From Candidatus Shapirobacteria bacterium UBA1420 (GTDB taxonomy: Bacteria; Patescibacteriota; Microgenomatia; UBA12405): a stretch of 15,221 bases of DNA. Below, one piece after another: positions 7,341 to 14,377 of the stretch; positions within the stretch are counted from its first letter, which is position 1; each line of letters opens with the position of its first letter. The DNA lies in the NCBI GenBank assembly GCA_002304845.1, contig DBPM01000044.1, positions 1-15,221 on the forward strand, read 5' to 3'. The notes beneath the pieces are model-generated. The model ran no database searches and was not told the DNA's origin. It saw only the letters and a list, made by a program, of their open reading frames with translations. The translations under genes and the position numbers were made by a program.

Positions 7341-7954
7341 ATTAGTTCAATTTTGGCTTGCTCCTGAAGTTCCTTAAACCATTTTTCCATAGCAGTATTT
7401 TTGGCCTCGATAGTAAGTTGCTCTTTAACATAGTTGTGTAATTCAATAGTAGTAGAATTTTTAGGTAAATATTCTTTGTTTTCGGTAATATATTGTTTAA
7501 CTTCTTCATCAGTGACTTCAGTCGGAGCGGGACTCATTTTTTCTAAAAGTTTTTGGAGACGAATTTGGTTTTCCAGATCAGCACGGGTTAATGATTGAGT
7601 CTCTAAAGCCTGATCTAGAGAAAAACCTTGTTTAGTCAGCTCGGCTTCATAGGTGGCGATTTGAGCGTCGACTTCTGATTGTTCAACAGAAACTTTTTGC
7701 TTGGTAGCTTCCTGCTTAATAAGCATTTCATTGGTCATTTGTTGTAGAGTTCTTTGATTGTCCAGAGCCTCCAAGCGTTGCCAATAGCGAAGACGAGAAA
7801 TGGGTTGGCCATTAACAGTGGCAGCAACACCAAATTTACGGAAGGTTAAAAAAACAATAATCAGTAACAAGACAGCAATAAAGGGCCAAAGTGGTTTTTT
7901 AGTGGTGACCTGATTAACAGTATTAGTTGGTTTTTTTGAAGTAGTTTTTTTCAT
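7334..7954 (-). CDS. Membrane-anchored SurA_N-type chaperone-like protein without PPIase domain
   Basis: The 206-residue protein has a basic N terminus, one membrane anchor (about residues 22-40, PLWPFIAVLLLIIVFLTF), then ATVNGQPISRLRYWQRLEAL. That is the typical opening of SurA N-terminal/PrsA-like domains. Helical segments follow (NEMLIKQEATKQKVSVEQSEVDAQI..., RADLENQIRLQKLLEKM, TDEEVKQYITENKEYLP), and the last helix ends in QAKIELIK. The parvulin isomerase domain that normally interrupts this fold is absent, so only a chaperone-type role in export or folding is suggested. ATG at 7954 is chosen: upstream in-frame starts would add a hydrophobic stretch overlapping the divergent promoter region and gene start. 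The downstream TPR gene is 31 bases away. Confidence 0.8.
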   Translation of the reverse strand: MKKTTSKKPTNTVNQVTTKKPLWPFIAVLLLIIVFLTFRKFGVAATVNGQPISRLRYWQRLEALDNQRTLQQMTNEMLIKQEATKQKVSVEQSEVDAQIATYEAELTKQGFSLDQALETQSLTRADLENQIRLQKLLEKMSPAPTEVTDEEVKQYITENKEYLPKNSTTIELHNYVKEQLTIEAKNTAMEKWFKELQEQAKIELIK

Positions 7955-7959
7955 GAAAA

Positions 7960-7968
7960 AGTATAACA
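7960..7968 (-). promoter_or_regulatory. Extended -10 promoter giving a possibly leaderless mRNA
   Basis: On the minus strand TGTTATACT matches an extended -10 element (TGnTATAAT with one mismatch). Only five bases separate it from the ATG at 7954, so the expected transcription start falls at or within a base or two of the start codon. No Shine-Dalgarno sequence is present, in keeping with leaderless translation. No good -35 is seen, as is usual for extended -10 promoters. Confidence 0.45.
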
Positions 7969-8016
7969 TCAATTTGGGAAAGTAAAACAAAGCAGACGAC
8001 TGAAGAAGAATTGTAG

Positions 8017-8022
8017 TAAAAT
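8017..8022 (+). promoter_or_regulatory. Possible -10 box for the oxidoreductase operon
   Basis: TAAAAT lies nine bases before the ATG at 8032, which would give a leader of only two or three bases. No Shine-Dalgarno sequence and no recognisable -35 are present. AT-rich sequence makes chance matches likely. Confidence 0.25.
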
Positions 8023-8031
8023 AAAATCTCA

Positions 8032-9615
8032 ATGGTAAAAATCTGGACAATTAAAATTGCTGGACCGGCTGGAACTGGGATTAAATCAGTGGGAAATTTG
8101 TTATCTCAAATTTTGAGTCAAAGTGGTTATTATTTAAAAGATTATTCGGAATATCCCTCACTGGTGCGAGGAGGTCACAATACTTACCAGGTATCTTTTT
8201 CAACTGAACTAGTATTTGCGGTGTATAGAAAAGTTGATTTAATGGTTAGTCTGCAGACTGGACATTGGCAAGAACATCAAAAAGAATTTAGTAAAAACAT
8301 TATACTGTTAACCGATAATGATGGTGGTTTAAACTTGCCTTTGGCGACCATGTGTACCCAACTGGGAGGAAAGATTTATGGAAACATTATTGCTTTGGGA
8401 GCCATTTGTTTTTTATTAAACATAAATAAAGAATTGGCGCTAAAAGTGATAAAAAAACATTTCGGTCAAGACGAAATTGATCATCAAGCTTTTGAGTTAG
8501 GTTGGAAATATGGAGCTGATAATTTTCAAAAACTAAAAATTGATAAAGCGAAAAAGTTTAAAAAAGAAAAAATGATTGTGGATGGGAATGAAGCGGTGGG
8601 GTGGGGTTTGTACAAAGCGGGACTGAATTTATTCGCCGCTTATCCAATGACCCCGGCAACAGGATTACTACATTTTTTGGCTAAAAATCAAGATGAATTT
8701 AAGATAAGAGTGATTCATCCGGAGGATGAGATTGCGGCGGCTTCAATTGCCTGTGGAGCCTCAATGGCCGGGGGCAGAAGTGCTACCGGCACTTCCGGTG
8801 GAGGTTTTGCCCTAATGACAGAAAGTGTCAGTTTGGCTGGAGCGGCAGAGTTAGGAGTAGTATTTTATCTATCTCAACGACCAGGACCGGCAACAGGAAT
8901 GCCAACTTGGACTAGTCAAGGAGATTTATTATTTGCCGTTAATGCCGGACATGGTGAATTTCCTAAGATCGTATTGGCACCGGGAGATCAAAGAGAAGCT
9001 TTTGAATTAGGGAAAAAATCACTCAATTTGGCCAATAAATTTGATGTCCCAGTCATATTATTATCGGATAAGAATTTATCGGAATCAAACGCTAATATTG
9101 ATGATCTAGTGGCTGAAAAAATGGAAATTGTAGAGAGTAAAAAAGTCATACCGGGAAAAGGACAGAAAATTAAGCTTTATAACAGCTATGAGCATGATGA
9201 GGCGGGTTTTTCAGTCGAAGAAGCCAATAAAACTAAAATAAATGCTCAAATGAGGCTAAAAAAAATAGAAAAAATTAAAAAATTTTTACCAAAAGCAAAC
9301 TTTTATGGCTCCATAAAGGCTAAGAAATTAATAGTATGTTGGGGTTCGGTTAAAGGAGCGGTTTTGGAAGCCATGAAGACAATGAAAAACAAGGAAGAAT
9401 GGGCGGTATTACAGATTGTATCTCTGTGGCCTTTGGAAGAAAATTTGGAAAAAATTATTAATTCTTTTTCGGAGCGAATTTTAATAGAAAATAATGCCTT
9501 TGGACAGTTGGGACAACTTTTAAAATCGGCAATGAAAGTGGATTTTGAAAAAAGAATTTTAAAATATGACGGGAGACCATTTTTCCCGGAAGAAATTAAG
9601 GAGGCCCTCGAATGA
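8032..9615 (+). CDS. 2-oxoacid:ferredoxin oxidoreductase, fused gamma-alpha subunit (KorA-like)
   Basis: This 527-residue protein has the gamma domain first (residues 1-175; GPAGTGIKSVGNLL, SLVRGGHNTYQV) and the alpha domain next (from about 183; YPMTPAT at 204-210, HPEDEIAAASIACGA, TGTSGGGFALM, RPGPATGMPT at 283-292, GHGEFPK). YPMTP corresponds to the YPITP motif of the 2-oxoglutarate/2-oxoacid:ferredoxin oxidoreductase branch, which contacts CoA. With the beta subunit it would oxidatively decarboxylate a 2-oxoacid to acyl-CoA and pass electrons to ferredoxin. The substrate (2-oxoglutarate, pyruvate or a mixture) cannot be decided from motifs. It overlaps the beta gene by four bases (ATGA), so expression is coupled. 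ATG at 8032 sits immediately before the conserved IAGPAGTG start of the fold. Confidence 0.9.
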   Translation: MVKIWTIKIAGPAGTGIKSVGNLLSQILSQSGYYLKDYSEYPSLVRGGHNTYQVSFSTELVFAVYRKVDLMVSLQTGHWQEHQKEFSKNIILLTDNDGGLNLPLATMCTQLGGKIYGNIIALGAICFLLNINKELALKVIKKHFGQDEIDHQAFELGWKYGADNFQKLKIDKAKKFKKEKMIVDGNEAVGWGLYKAGLNLFAAYPMTPATGLLHFLAKNQDEFKIRVIHPEDEIAAASIACGASMAGGRSATGTSGGGFALMTESVSLAGAAELGVVFYLSQRPGPATGMPTWTSQGDLLFAVNAGHGEFPKIVLAPGDQREAFELGKKSLNLANKFDVPVILLSDKNLSESNANIDDLVAEKMEIVESKKVIPGKGQKIKLYNSYEHDEAGFSVEEANKTKINAQMRLKKIEKIKKFLPKANFYGSIKAKKLIVCWGSVKGAVLEAMKTMKNKEEWAVLQIVSLWPLEENLEKIINSFSERILIENNAFGQLGQLLKSAMKVDFEKRILKYDGRPFFPEEIKEALE

Positions 9616-10232
9616 GTCAATGGTTGTCGGAAATTAAACCCACTTGGTGTCCGGGTTGTGGCGATTATGTAATTTTGGGAACTTTAAAAACTGTTTTAGA
9701 AAAACTGAAATTAAATCAAGACCAGACTGTAATCGTCTATGATATCGGTTGTATTGGCAACATGGCAGATTTTATCAAAGCCTGGGGTTTTCATTCTCTG
9801 CATGGGAGAAGTATCCCGACAGCTGTCGGGATTAAAAATGCTAACCCAAAACTAAATGTGATTGTGATTGGAGGTGATGGAGGGATTTATGGAGAGGGTT
9901 TAGGACACATGATTGCGGCGGCTCGATTAAACTTGGATATAACAGTGATAGTGGCGAATAACCAGCTTTATTCACTAACTACAGGACAGAGTAGCCCTAC
10001 CACTCCCAAAGGGGTAAAAACTAAATCGACGCCTAAAGGGGTAGAAAGTGTACCAGTACTGCCGTTGGAATTAATAAAAACAGTTAATCCTGAAGCTTTG
10101 GCACAAAGAGTTAATGGTAGTCAACCACAAGCGGTAATGAAAGCGATAGAGGAGGCTATTAAGCATCAAGGTTTCGATCTTTTGGATATTAATCAGTTAT
10201 GTGTTAGCTTTGGAAAGCAATTGGTACAATAA
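9612..10232 (+). CDS. 2-oxoacid:ferredoxin oxidoreductase, beta subunit (KorB-like), short C terminus
   Basis: The 206-residue protein binds thiamine diphosphate through GDGG (88-91) to NN (116-117). It carries four Cys suited to a [4Fe-4S] cluster: Cys13 and Cys16 (WCPGCG), Cys47 (DIGCIG) and Cys197 (QLCVSFGK). These positions are very close to those known for archaeal OFOR beta (12, 15, 46, 197 in Sulfolobus). HGRSIPTAVGIKNANP and GQSSPTTPKG are also family-typical. Usual KorB proteins run to about 280-300 residues; this one stops nine residues after the fourth Cys, so the C-terminal part is missing. Whether it is a natural short form or a truncation is open. No separate ferredoxin-domain subunit is nearby, as in other two-subunit enzymes. 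Confidence 0.88.
   Translation: MSQWLSEIKPTWCPGCGDYVILGTLKTVLEKLKLNQDQTVIVYDIGCIGNMADFIKAWGFHSLHGRSIPTAVGIKNANPKLNVIVIGGDGGIYGEGLGHMIAAARLNLDITVIVANNQLYSLTTGQSSPTTPKGVKTKSTPKGVESVPVLPLELIKTVNPEALAQRVNGSQPQAVMKAIEEAIKHQGFDLLDINQLCVSFGKQLVQ
9813..9832. repeat. Perfect 20-base palindrome inside the KorB-like gene
   Basis: ATCCCGACAG is followed directly by its exact reverse complement, with no loop. It is GC-rich in an AT-rich neighbourhood and codes for part of the conserved segment SIPTAVGI. A chance estimate for any 20-base perfect palindrome in a window of this length is about 0.015 (15221 x 4^-10, ignoring composition). It may be a copy of an iterated palindrome or a protein-binding site. 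Confidence 0.8.
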
Positions 10233-10233
10233 A

Positions 10234-10389
10234 ATGAAAGACAAACAAAGAGAAGGAGTGTTAATTATCTCCCAAGTAGGTGAAGAATTTCAGGATGTGG
10301 AGAAACGCTATAAAAGTCTGAGAAAAATAATAAAAAATTTGCAAAAATTTTCAGAAGTAAGTATAAAAAATCAAAGTGCCGAGGCCTAA
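10234..10389 (+). CDS. Possible small hypothetical protein (51 aa)
   Basis: ATG lies one base after the KorB-like stop and opens a 51-residue, highly charged, probably helical peptide (MKDKQREGVLIISQVG..., KRYKSLRKIIKNLQKF). I do not recognise it. It does not look like the missing KorB C terminus. Its last 39 bases overlap the 3' end of uppP on the other strand. Position and length argue for a coupled small gene; the overlap and lack of a Shine-Dalgarno sequence argue against. Confidence 0.35.
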   Translation: MKDKQREGVLIISQVGEEFQDVEKRYKSLRKIIKNLQKFSEVSIKNQSAEA

Positions 10390-11088
10390 GCAAAAAGTAT
10401 AAATAGCAAAATACCATAATTTACGACGAAGAAGAATTTTTTGAAGTAAATTTAAAGCGAAGAGACCAACTAAAAAAGTAACGAGAAAAACAAAAAAATA
10501 TTGAGGGTTAAAAAAAGAGTGAAAATCACCATCTTTTAGAGATAAAAGTAGGGCGCCTAAGGAGACAGGGATAAAAAGAGAGAAAGAAAAATTAAAGGCA
10601 GTTTGAGCGGACAAACCTAAGGCTAGAGCAGCAGCAATAGTAGTTCCAGCTCGAGAAATTCCGGGCAAAATAGCCACCGCTTGAGCCAAACCAATCAGTA
10701 AAGCTTGAGTCAAGGTAATCTTTTGTTGTTGACCTGCAGCTCTTGTAGTTGAAAGTAAAATTAGAGAATTAATAAAAAAGAAAAAAGGTAAAAAATAGGC
10801 CTGGGTAAAAATAATTTCAAATTGATCTTTGAGAAAAAAACCAACTAAGGCAGCTGGTAAAGAGGCAATAAAAATTTGAGGTAAATGAGAGAAAAAAAAG
10901 GTAATTTTTTTTCTAAAGAAAAAAATAACTGAAACAAGAGTGGCAGTATTTAGAAAAACATCTAAAGCCAAGGAAGGTTTGAAGCCAAAAATAAATTGAA
11001 AAAGATTAAGGTGTCCGGAAGAAGAAATAGGGAGAAATTCGGTAATTCCTTGAATTAGAGCCAAAAGATAACTTTGCCAGAGAGACAT
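10351..11088 (-). CDS. uppP: Undecaprenyl-diphosphatase (UppP/BacA family)
   Basis: This 245-residue polytopic membrane protein has both signature motifs of the family. The first is QGITEFLPISSSGH, with Gln13 and Glu17 of the (E/Q)xxxE element and His26. The second is LPGISRAGTT, with Ser145, Arg146 and Thr149. In the known family the enzyme dephosphorylates undecaprenyl pyrophosphate at the membrane, recycling the lipid carrier for peptidoglycan and other wall polymers; loss or overexpression affects bacitracin sensitivity. It is somewhat shorter than the usual 265-280 residues and very Phe-rich. It follows rpsI by eight bases with the same orientation, so it is probably the last gene of the ribosomal operon. 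The stop is TGA. Lipid II supply also links it to the sortase system, but that is inference. Confidence 0.92.
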   Translation of the reverse strand: MSLWQSYLLALIQGITEFLPISSSGHLNLFQFIFGFKPSLALDVFLNTATLVSVIFFFRKKITFFFSHLPQIFIASLPAALVGFFLKDQFEIIFTQAYFLPFFFFINSLILLSTTRAAGQQQKITLTQALLIGLAQAVAILPGISRAGTTIAAALALGLSAQTAFNFSFSLFIPVSLGALLLSLKDGDFHSFFNPQYFFVFLVTFLVGLFALNLLQKILLRRKLWYFAIYTFCLGLGTLIFYTYF

Positions 11089-11096
11089 GAAATATT

Positions 11097-11510
11097 TTAC
11101 CGCTTTGGAGACTGTTTTTGGCGACGAGCTTTACCACCGGTGCCAACCATACGTCTTTCTCTAACCCGAGAGTCGACAGTAAGTAGACCAGCTTGAGATA
11201 AGAGAGAAGTGTAATTGGCATCTTTTTTCTTGAGAGCACGGGCTAAAGCTAAAAGTAAAGCTTCTACTTGACCATTTTGACCACCACCAGTAATTTTGGC
11301 AGTGTAATGAAACTTATCCTCGGTTTTAGTCACGGTAAAGGGTTGATTTAAGAGAGCAAAAGTAGTCGGAAAATAAGTTTGAGGACTACGACCGTTGATA
11401 AGGGATTCCCCTTTTCGGTTAAAGAGTTTAACAGTAGCGACTGCGGCTTTACGACGACCTAGAGCATAAATGTAAGTAGCAGTGGATTTAGAAGAAGGAG
11501 TTTTTGCCAT
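11097..11510 (-). CDS. rpsI: 30S ribosomal protein S9
   Basis: The 137-residue protein has the S9 core ALGRRKAAVATVKLF, then NGRSPQTYF, TGGGQNGQVEALLLALARAL, and the C-terminal SRVRERRMVGTGGKARRQKQSPKR. The basic tail ending in KR is the part that reaches the P-site tRNA in known ribosomes. The N-terminal extension (MAKTPSSKSTATY) is short. It starts two bases after the rplM stop and is followed closely by uppP. The L13-S9 pair is a conserved bacterial arrangement. Confidence 0.95.
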   Translation of the reverse strand: MAKTPSSKSTATYIYALGRRKAAVATVKLFNRKGESLINGRSPQTYFPTTFALLNQPFTVTKTEDKFHYTAKITGGGQNGQVEALLLALARALKKKDANYTSLLSQAGLLTVDSRVRERRMVGTGGKARRQKQSPKR

Positions 11511-11512
11511 AA

Positions 11513-11935
11513 TTATTTACCTATTTTATCAGCATATTTATGATTACTGTCCGTAAAAACACGAAGACGGGTGAGACGAATATCTCTAAGTTTATTTTTT
11601 GGAAGCATACCATAAACTGCTAATTTAATAACTCGACGAGGATCTTGTTGCATTAATTCTTTTAAGGTCAATGATTTGAGATTACCAGCATAACCGGTGT
11701 GACGATAGTAAATTTTTTGTTTGAGTTTTTTACCAGTGACCACTAACTCAGCAGCATTGATAGCTACCACATAATCACCGTCGTCACGATGATAAGAAAA
11801 ACTGGGATTATTTTTACCCATGAGGATGGCGGCAATTTCAGTAGCGGCACGACCGAGGGTCTTGCCGGAGAGGTCAAAAAGTATCCAATTTCTTTTGACT
11901 TGGTTGCCAGTGGTAACGGTGGTTTTAGCTTTCAT
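11513..11935 (-). CDS. rplM: 50S ribosomal protein L13
   Basis: The 140-residue protein matches L13 over its full length: WILFDLSGKTLGRAATEIAAILMGKNNPSFSYHRDDGDYVVAINA, then YYRHTGYAGNLKSLTL, then AVYGMLPKNKLRDIRLTRLRVF. L13 is an early-assembly large-subunit protein. Its ATG directly follows the rplQ TAA (TAAATG), so translation is probably coupled; no Shine-Dalgarno sequence is seen. Confidence 0.95.
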   Translation of the reverse strand: MKAKTTVTTGNQVKRNWILFDLSGKTLGRAATEIAAILMGKNNPSFSYHRDDGDYVVAINAAELVVTGKKLKQKIYYRHTGYAGNLKSLTLKELMQQDPRRVIKLAVYGMLPKNKLRDIRLTRLRVFTDSNHKYADKIGK

Positions 11936-12409
11936 TTACTTCGATTTTTTAACTGTTTTTTTAACGGTGGGTTTTTTAGGAAGAGCTTTGCGAATAAATT
12001 TAGAGTGAGTCGGAGCTTTATCAACATTACTGTCGGCTAATTTTTTGAGATCAAAAGCTTGATTAAAACTCAATTTGACAATCAAAGCATCGTCACCTTG
12101 ACGAAACTTGACCTTTTGAAGACGAGTAAAGTTTTGAGTTTGTCCGGCAAACTGATTTTTAAAAATAGAAACAGTTCGATTAACAAAATTTTTATCCTGA
12201 AAAACATTAAATAATTCGCGATGAGCTCGAAGATCACCAACAACTGCGCGGGCAGCCAGTTTCTCGGCTTGAGGAATGATAGATTTTGCCTTGGCTTGAG
12301 TAGTGTTGATAGAACCATGGGTAAATAAACTCCGAAGCAGAGTTTTAAAAAGAGCTTGACGTTGATTGGTGTTTCGGCCTAATTTTCGACCGGAAACGCG
12401 ATGCTTCAT
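11936..12409 (-). CDS. rplQ: 50S ribosomal protein L17
   Basis: The 157-residue protein begins with the L17 signature MKHRVSGRKLGRNTNQRQALFKTLLRSLFTHG and AKSIIPQAEKLAARAV. After the core it has a C-terminal extension rich in Lys and Pro (FIRKALPKKPTVKKTVKKSK), making it longer than the usual 116-130 residues. The tail probably contacts rRNA. It lies six bases after rpoA and abuts rplM. Confidence 0.94.
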   Translation of the reverse strand: MKHRVSGRKLGRNTNQRQALFKTLLRSLFTHGSINTTQAKAKSIIPQAEKLAARAVVGDLRAHRELFNVFQDKNFVNRTVSIFKNQFAGQTQNFTRLQKVKFRQGDDALIVKLSFNQAFDLKKLADSNVDKAPTHSKFIRKALPKKPTVKKTVKKSK

Positions 12410-12415
12410 AGTAGT

Positions 12416-13336
12416 TTATTTGGTCCAAGGATAACCCTTGTCTTTAAGCCAGGAATCAATAATTTTTAGGGATTTTTCACCGACATTTTTAGCTTTACTG
12501 ACCTCAGCTCGACCAGCCTTAAAAAGATGATCAATGGTGAGATAACCGGCCTTTTTCAAAGCATTGGTCACTCGGAGGGGTAATTCAATTTCTTCTACAG
12601 AAATTTCCGCCAATTGGTTGGTGGGTGAAGATTCTAAAGTAATAACTTCGTCGGTAAATTCCCGAGTATCAACAATCTGATTAAGAGCATTGATTAAGTC
12701 TTTAGTAGCCAGTTTTAAGGCATCTACGGGAGCGACTGAAGCATCGGTCCAGATTTCCATGGTTAATTTGTCATAATTACTCTTTTTACCTAAACGTGTA
12801 GGCTCCACTGTGTAATTAGCTTTTAAAACTGGGGTGAAGGTGGCATCAAGAATAATTTCGCCCACAATATCGGTCTTTTGTTCACGAGCCATGGTGTAAC
12901 CAACTCCCCTTTCGACAGTCATATCAATATGTAGATGAGCTTTAGGATCGGTTAAAGTAGCAATAATTTGATCTGGATTAGCGACTTTACAAACGGTCGA
13001 ATCAGCGATATCACCGGCAGTAACCACACCCTTGCCTTTTTTGTCTAAAGTGAGAGTAACTGGATCTTCTTTGGCGTAATTAAATTTAACTTTTTTAAGA
13101 TTAAGTGAAACCTCGATAAGATCCTCTTTAACGCCGGGTAAGGTAGTAAAAAGATGGTTGGCACCATCGATTCTGATACGAGTAATAGCCGCACCGGGAA
13201 TGGTGATTAAGAGAATTCGACGCAAACTGTTACCTAAAGTATGACCTAAACCTCCAACCAGGGGGCTTAATTCATATTTGCCATAGGTGGCAGACTCTTT
13301 AATGGTTTTAATATGGAATCGGCTGGTGTCGATCAT
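12416..13336 (-). CDS. rpoA: RNA polymerase alpha subunit
   Basis: With ATG at 13336 the protein is 306 residues (MIDTSRFHIK). This start is fixed by a strong Shine-Dalgarno sequence six bases upstream; a longer frame reaching 13369 would overlap rpsD. The N-terminal dimerisation domain shows LSPLVGGLGHTLGNSLRRILL and YTVEPTRLGK. The C-terminal domain (about 245-306; ELPLRVTNALKKAGYLTIDHLF, KNVGEKSLKIIDSWL) keeps the Arg and Asn that in E. coli (R265, N268) contact UP-element DNA. It assembles the core enzyme and contacts activators and promoters. It sits in the usual rpsD-rpoA-rplQ order. Confidence 0.96.
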   Translation of the reverse strand: MIDTSRFHIKTIKESATYGKYELSPLVGGLGHTLGNSLRRILLITIPGAAITRIRIDGANHLFTTLPGVKEDLIEVSLNLKKVKFNYAKEDPVTLTLDKKGKGVVTAGDIADSTVCKVANPDQIIATLTDPKAHLHIDMTVERGVGYTMAREQKTDIVGEIILDATFTPVLKANYTVEPTRLGKKSNYDKLTMEIWTDASVAPVDALKLATKDLINALNQIVDTREFTDEVITLESSPTNQLAEISVEEIELPLRVTNALKKAGYLTIDHLFKAGRAEVSKAKNVGEKSLKIIDSWLKDKGYPWTK

Positions 13337-13342
13337 GTTTGT

Positions 13343-13349
13343 CTCCTTT
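13343..13349 (-). promoter_or_regulatory. Strong Shine-Dalgarno sequence of rpoA
   Basis: AAAGGAG on the minus strand lies six bases before the ATG at 13336 and immediately after the rpsD stop. It decides the rpoA start. It is the best Shine-Dalgarno sequence in the window; most neighbouring genes have none. Confidence 0.85.
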
Positions 13350-13979
13350 TTAACGGGAATAATATTCAATAATTAAATTAATATCAATTCCGTTATGATT
13401 GGAATCGATAGTGGGAAGAGTTAGTAATTTAACTGAGTATTTACCTTTGTCCAGGTCGAGCCACTCAGGGGCTTGGAAATCTTTGTCGGCAATTCGAAGG
13501 GTTTCACCGATGTTTTTGGCGATTTTATCTTTAAGAGAAATAACATCACCAACTTGAACGGAATAAGAAGGAATATTCAAAACTTTGTTGTTAACTAAAA
13601 TATTTTTGTGACTAACCAAGGATCGAGCATGACTGCGAGAAAGAGATAAACCTGCTAAATAGACGATATTATCAAGCCTGCTTTCAACCAAAATCATTAA
13701 GTTTTCACCTACTTGACCTTTTAATTTTTTAGCCTTGAGATAATAGTTTTTGAAGGCAGTTTCGGTGACACCATAAATTCTTTTAGCTTTTTGTTTGGCC
13801 CGAAGTTGAAGCCCATAGTCAGTCAACTTACCGGCTCTTTTCTGGCCGTGCATACCGGGACGAATAGCACCCTTTCTTTCAAAGGGACATTTAGCAGAAA
13901 AACAACGGTCGCCTTTAAGATAAAGTTTAACTCCCTCGGTGCGACAAAGACGACATTTTTTATCTAAAGTAGGACGCAT
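13350..13979 (-). CDS. rpsD: 30S ribosomal protein S4, zinc-binding type
   Basis: The 209-residue protein is full length. Cys9, Cys12, Cys26 and Cys31 sit exactly where the zinc ligands of Thermus S4 are. Typical S4 motifs follow: FERKGAIRPGMHGQKRAGKLTDYGLQLRAKQKAKRIYGV, then the S4 RNA-binding domain (ESRLDNIVYLAGLSLSRSHARSLVSHKNILVNNKVLNIPSYSVQVGD). S4 is a primary 16S rRNA binder and in some bacteria a translational repressor of its own operon; no such control can be shown here. It lies five bases after rpsK. Confidence 0.96.
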   Translation of the reverse strand: MRPTLDKKCRLCRTEGVKLYLKGDRCFSAKCPFERKGAIRPGMHGQKRAGKLTDYGLQLRAKQKAKRIYGVTETAFKNYYLKAKKLKGQVGENLMILVESRLDNIVYLAGLSLSRSHARSLVSHKNILVNNKVLNIPSYSVQVGDVISLKDKIAKNIGETLRIADKDFQAPEWLDLDKGKYSVKLLTLPTIDSNHNGIDINLIIEYYSR

Positions 13980-13984
13980 ATAAT

Positions 13985-14374
13985 TTAGACCCGGCGGGCT
14001 TTGGGCGGACGGGGGCCGTTGTGAGGGGTCGGGGTAAGGTCGGCGATCATGTCGACATCATAGTCTCTTTTACTACGAAGAAACCTGAGGGCGGCATCAC
14101 GGCCGGTACCCGGACCCTTGAGATAAACTGATAATTTTTTAATACCATAAGGATGGGCCGCTTCCAGAGCCTTTTCAATAGCGGTAGTGGCCGCAAAAGG
14201 AGTTGATTTACGAGAACCTTTGAAACCACATTGACCGGAAGAGGACCAAGACAGAGTATTACCCTTATCATCGGTAATAGTCACAATAGTATTATTGAAG
14301 GTTGACTGAACGTAGAGTCGAGCCTCAGCAATGCTTTTGATGACTTTTTTAGTTTTACGAGTAGTGGTAGCCAT
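13985..14374 (-). CDS. rpsK: 30S ribosomal protein S11
   Basis: The 129-residue protein carries the S11 core: ARLYVQSTFNNTIVTITDDKGN, GFKGSRKSTPFAATTAIEKAL, YGIKKLSVYLKGPGTGRDAALRFL and the C-terminal DLTPTPHNGPRPPKARRV. It binds the 16S platform near the mRNA exit site. It starts three bases after rpsM with no visible Shine-Dalgarno sequence, so it is probably translated by coupling. Confidence 0.96.
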   Translation of the reverse strand: MATTTRKTKKVIKSIAEARLYVQSTFNNTIVTITDDKGNTLSWSSSGQCGFKGSRKSTPFAATTAIEKALEAAHPYGIKKLSVYLKGPGTGRDAALRFLRSKRDYDVDMIADLTPTPHNGPRPPKARRV

Positions 14375-14377
14375 AGA

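Noticed and set aside
7955..8050. Longer N terminus for the SurA_N-like gene
   Set aside because: It would overlap the divergent gene start and add a second hydrophobic stretch not typical of the family.
9613..9615. Alternative genetic code (UGA as Gly)
   Set aside because: TGA ends the alpha subunit gene in an ATGA overlap and also ends uppP; no internal TGA is needed anywhere.
10331..10352. AAATTT-rich hairpin as a terminator for uppP or the korAB-like operon
   Set aside because: It is a pure AT stem of few pairs in an A/T-rich context, indistinguishable from background.
13337..13369. Eleven extra N-terminal residues for rpoA
   Set aside because: They would overlap rpsD and ignore the strong Shine-Dalgarno sequence placed before the ATG at 13336.
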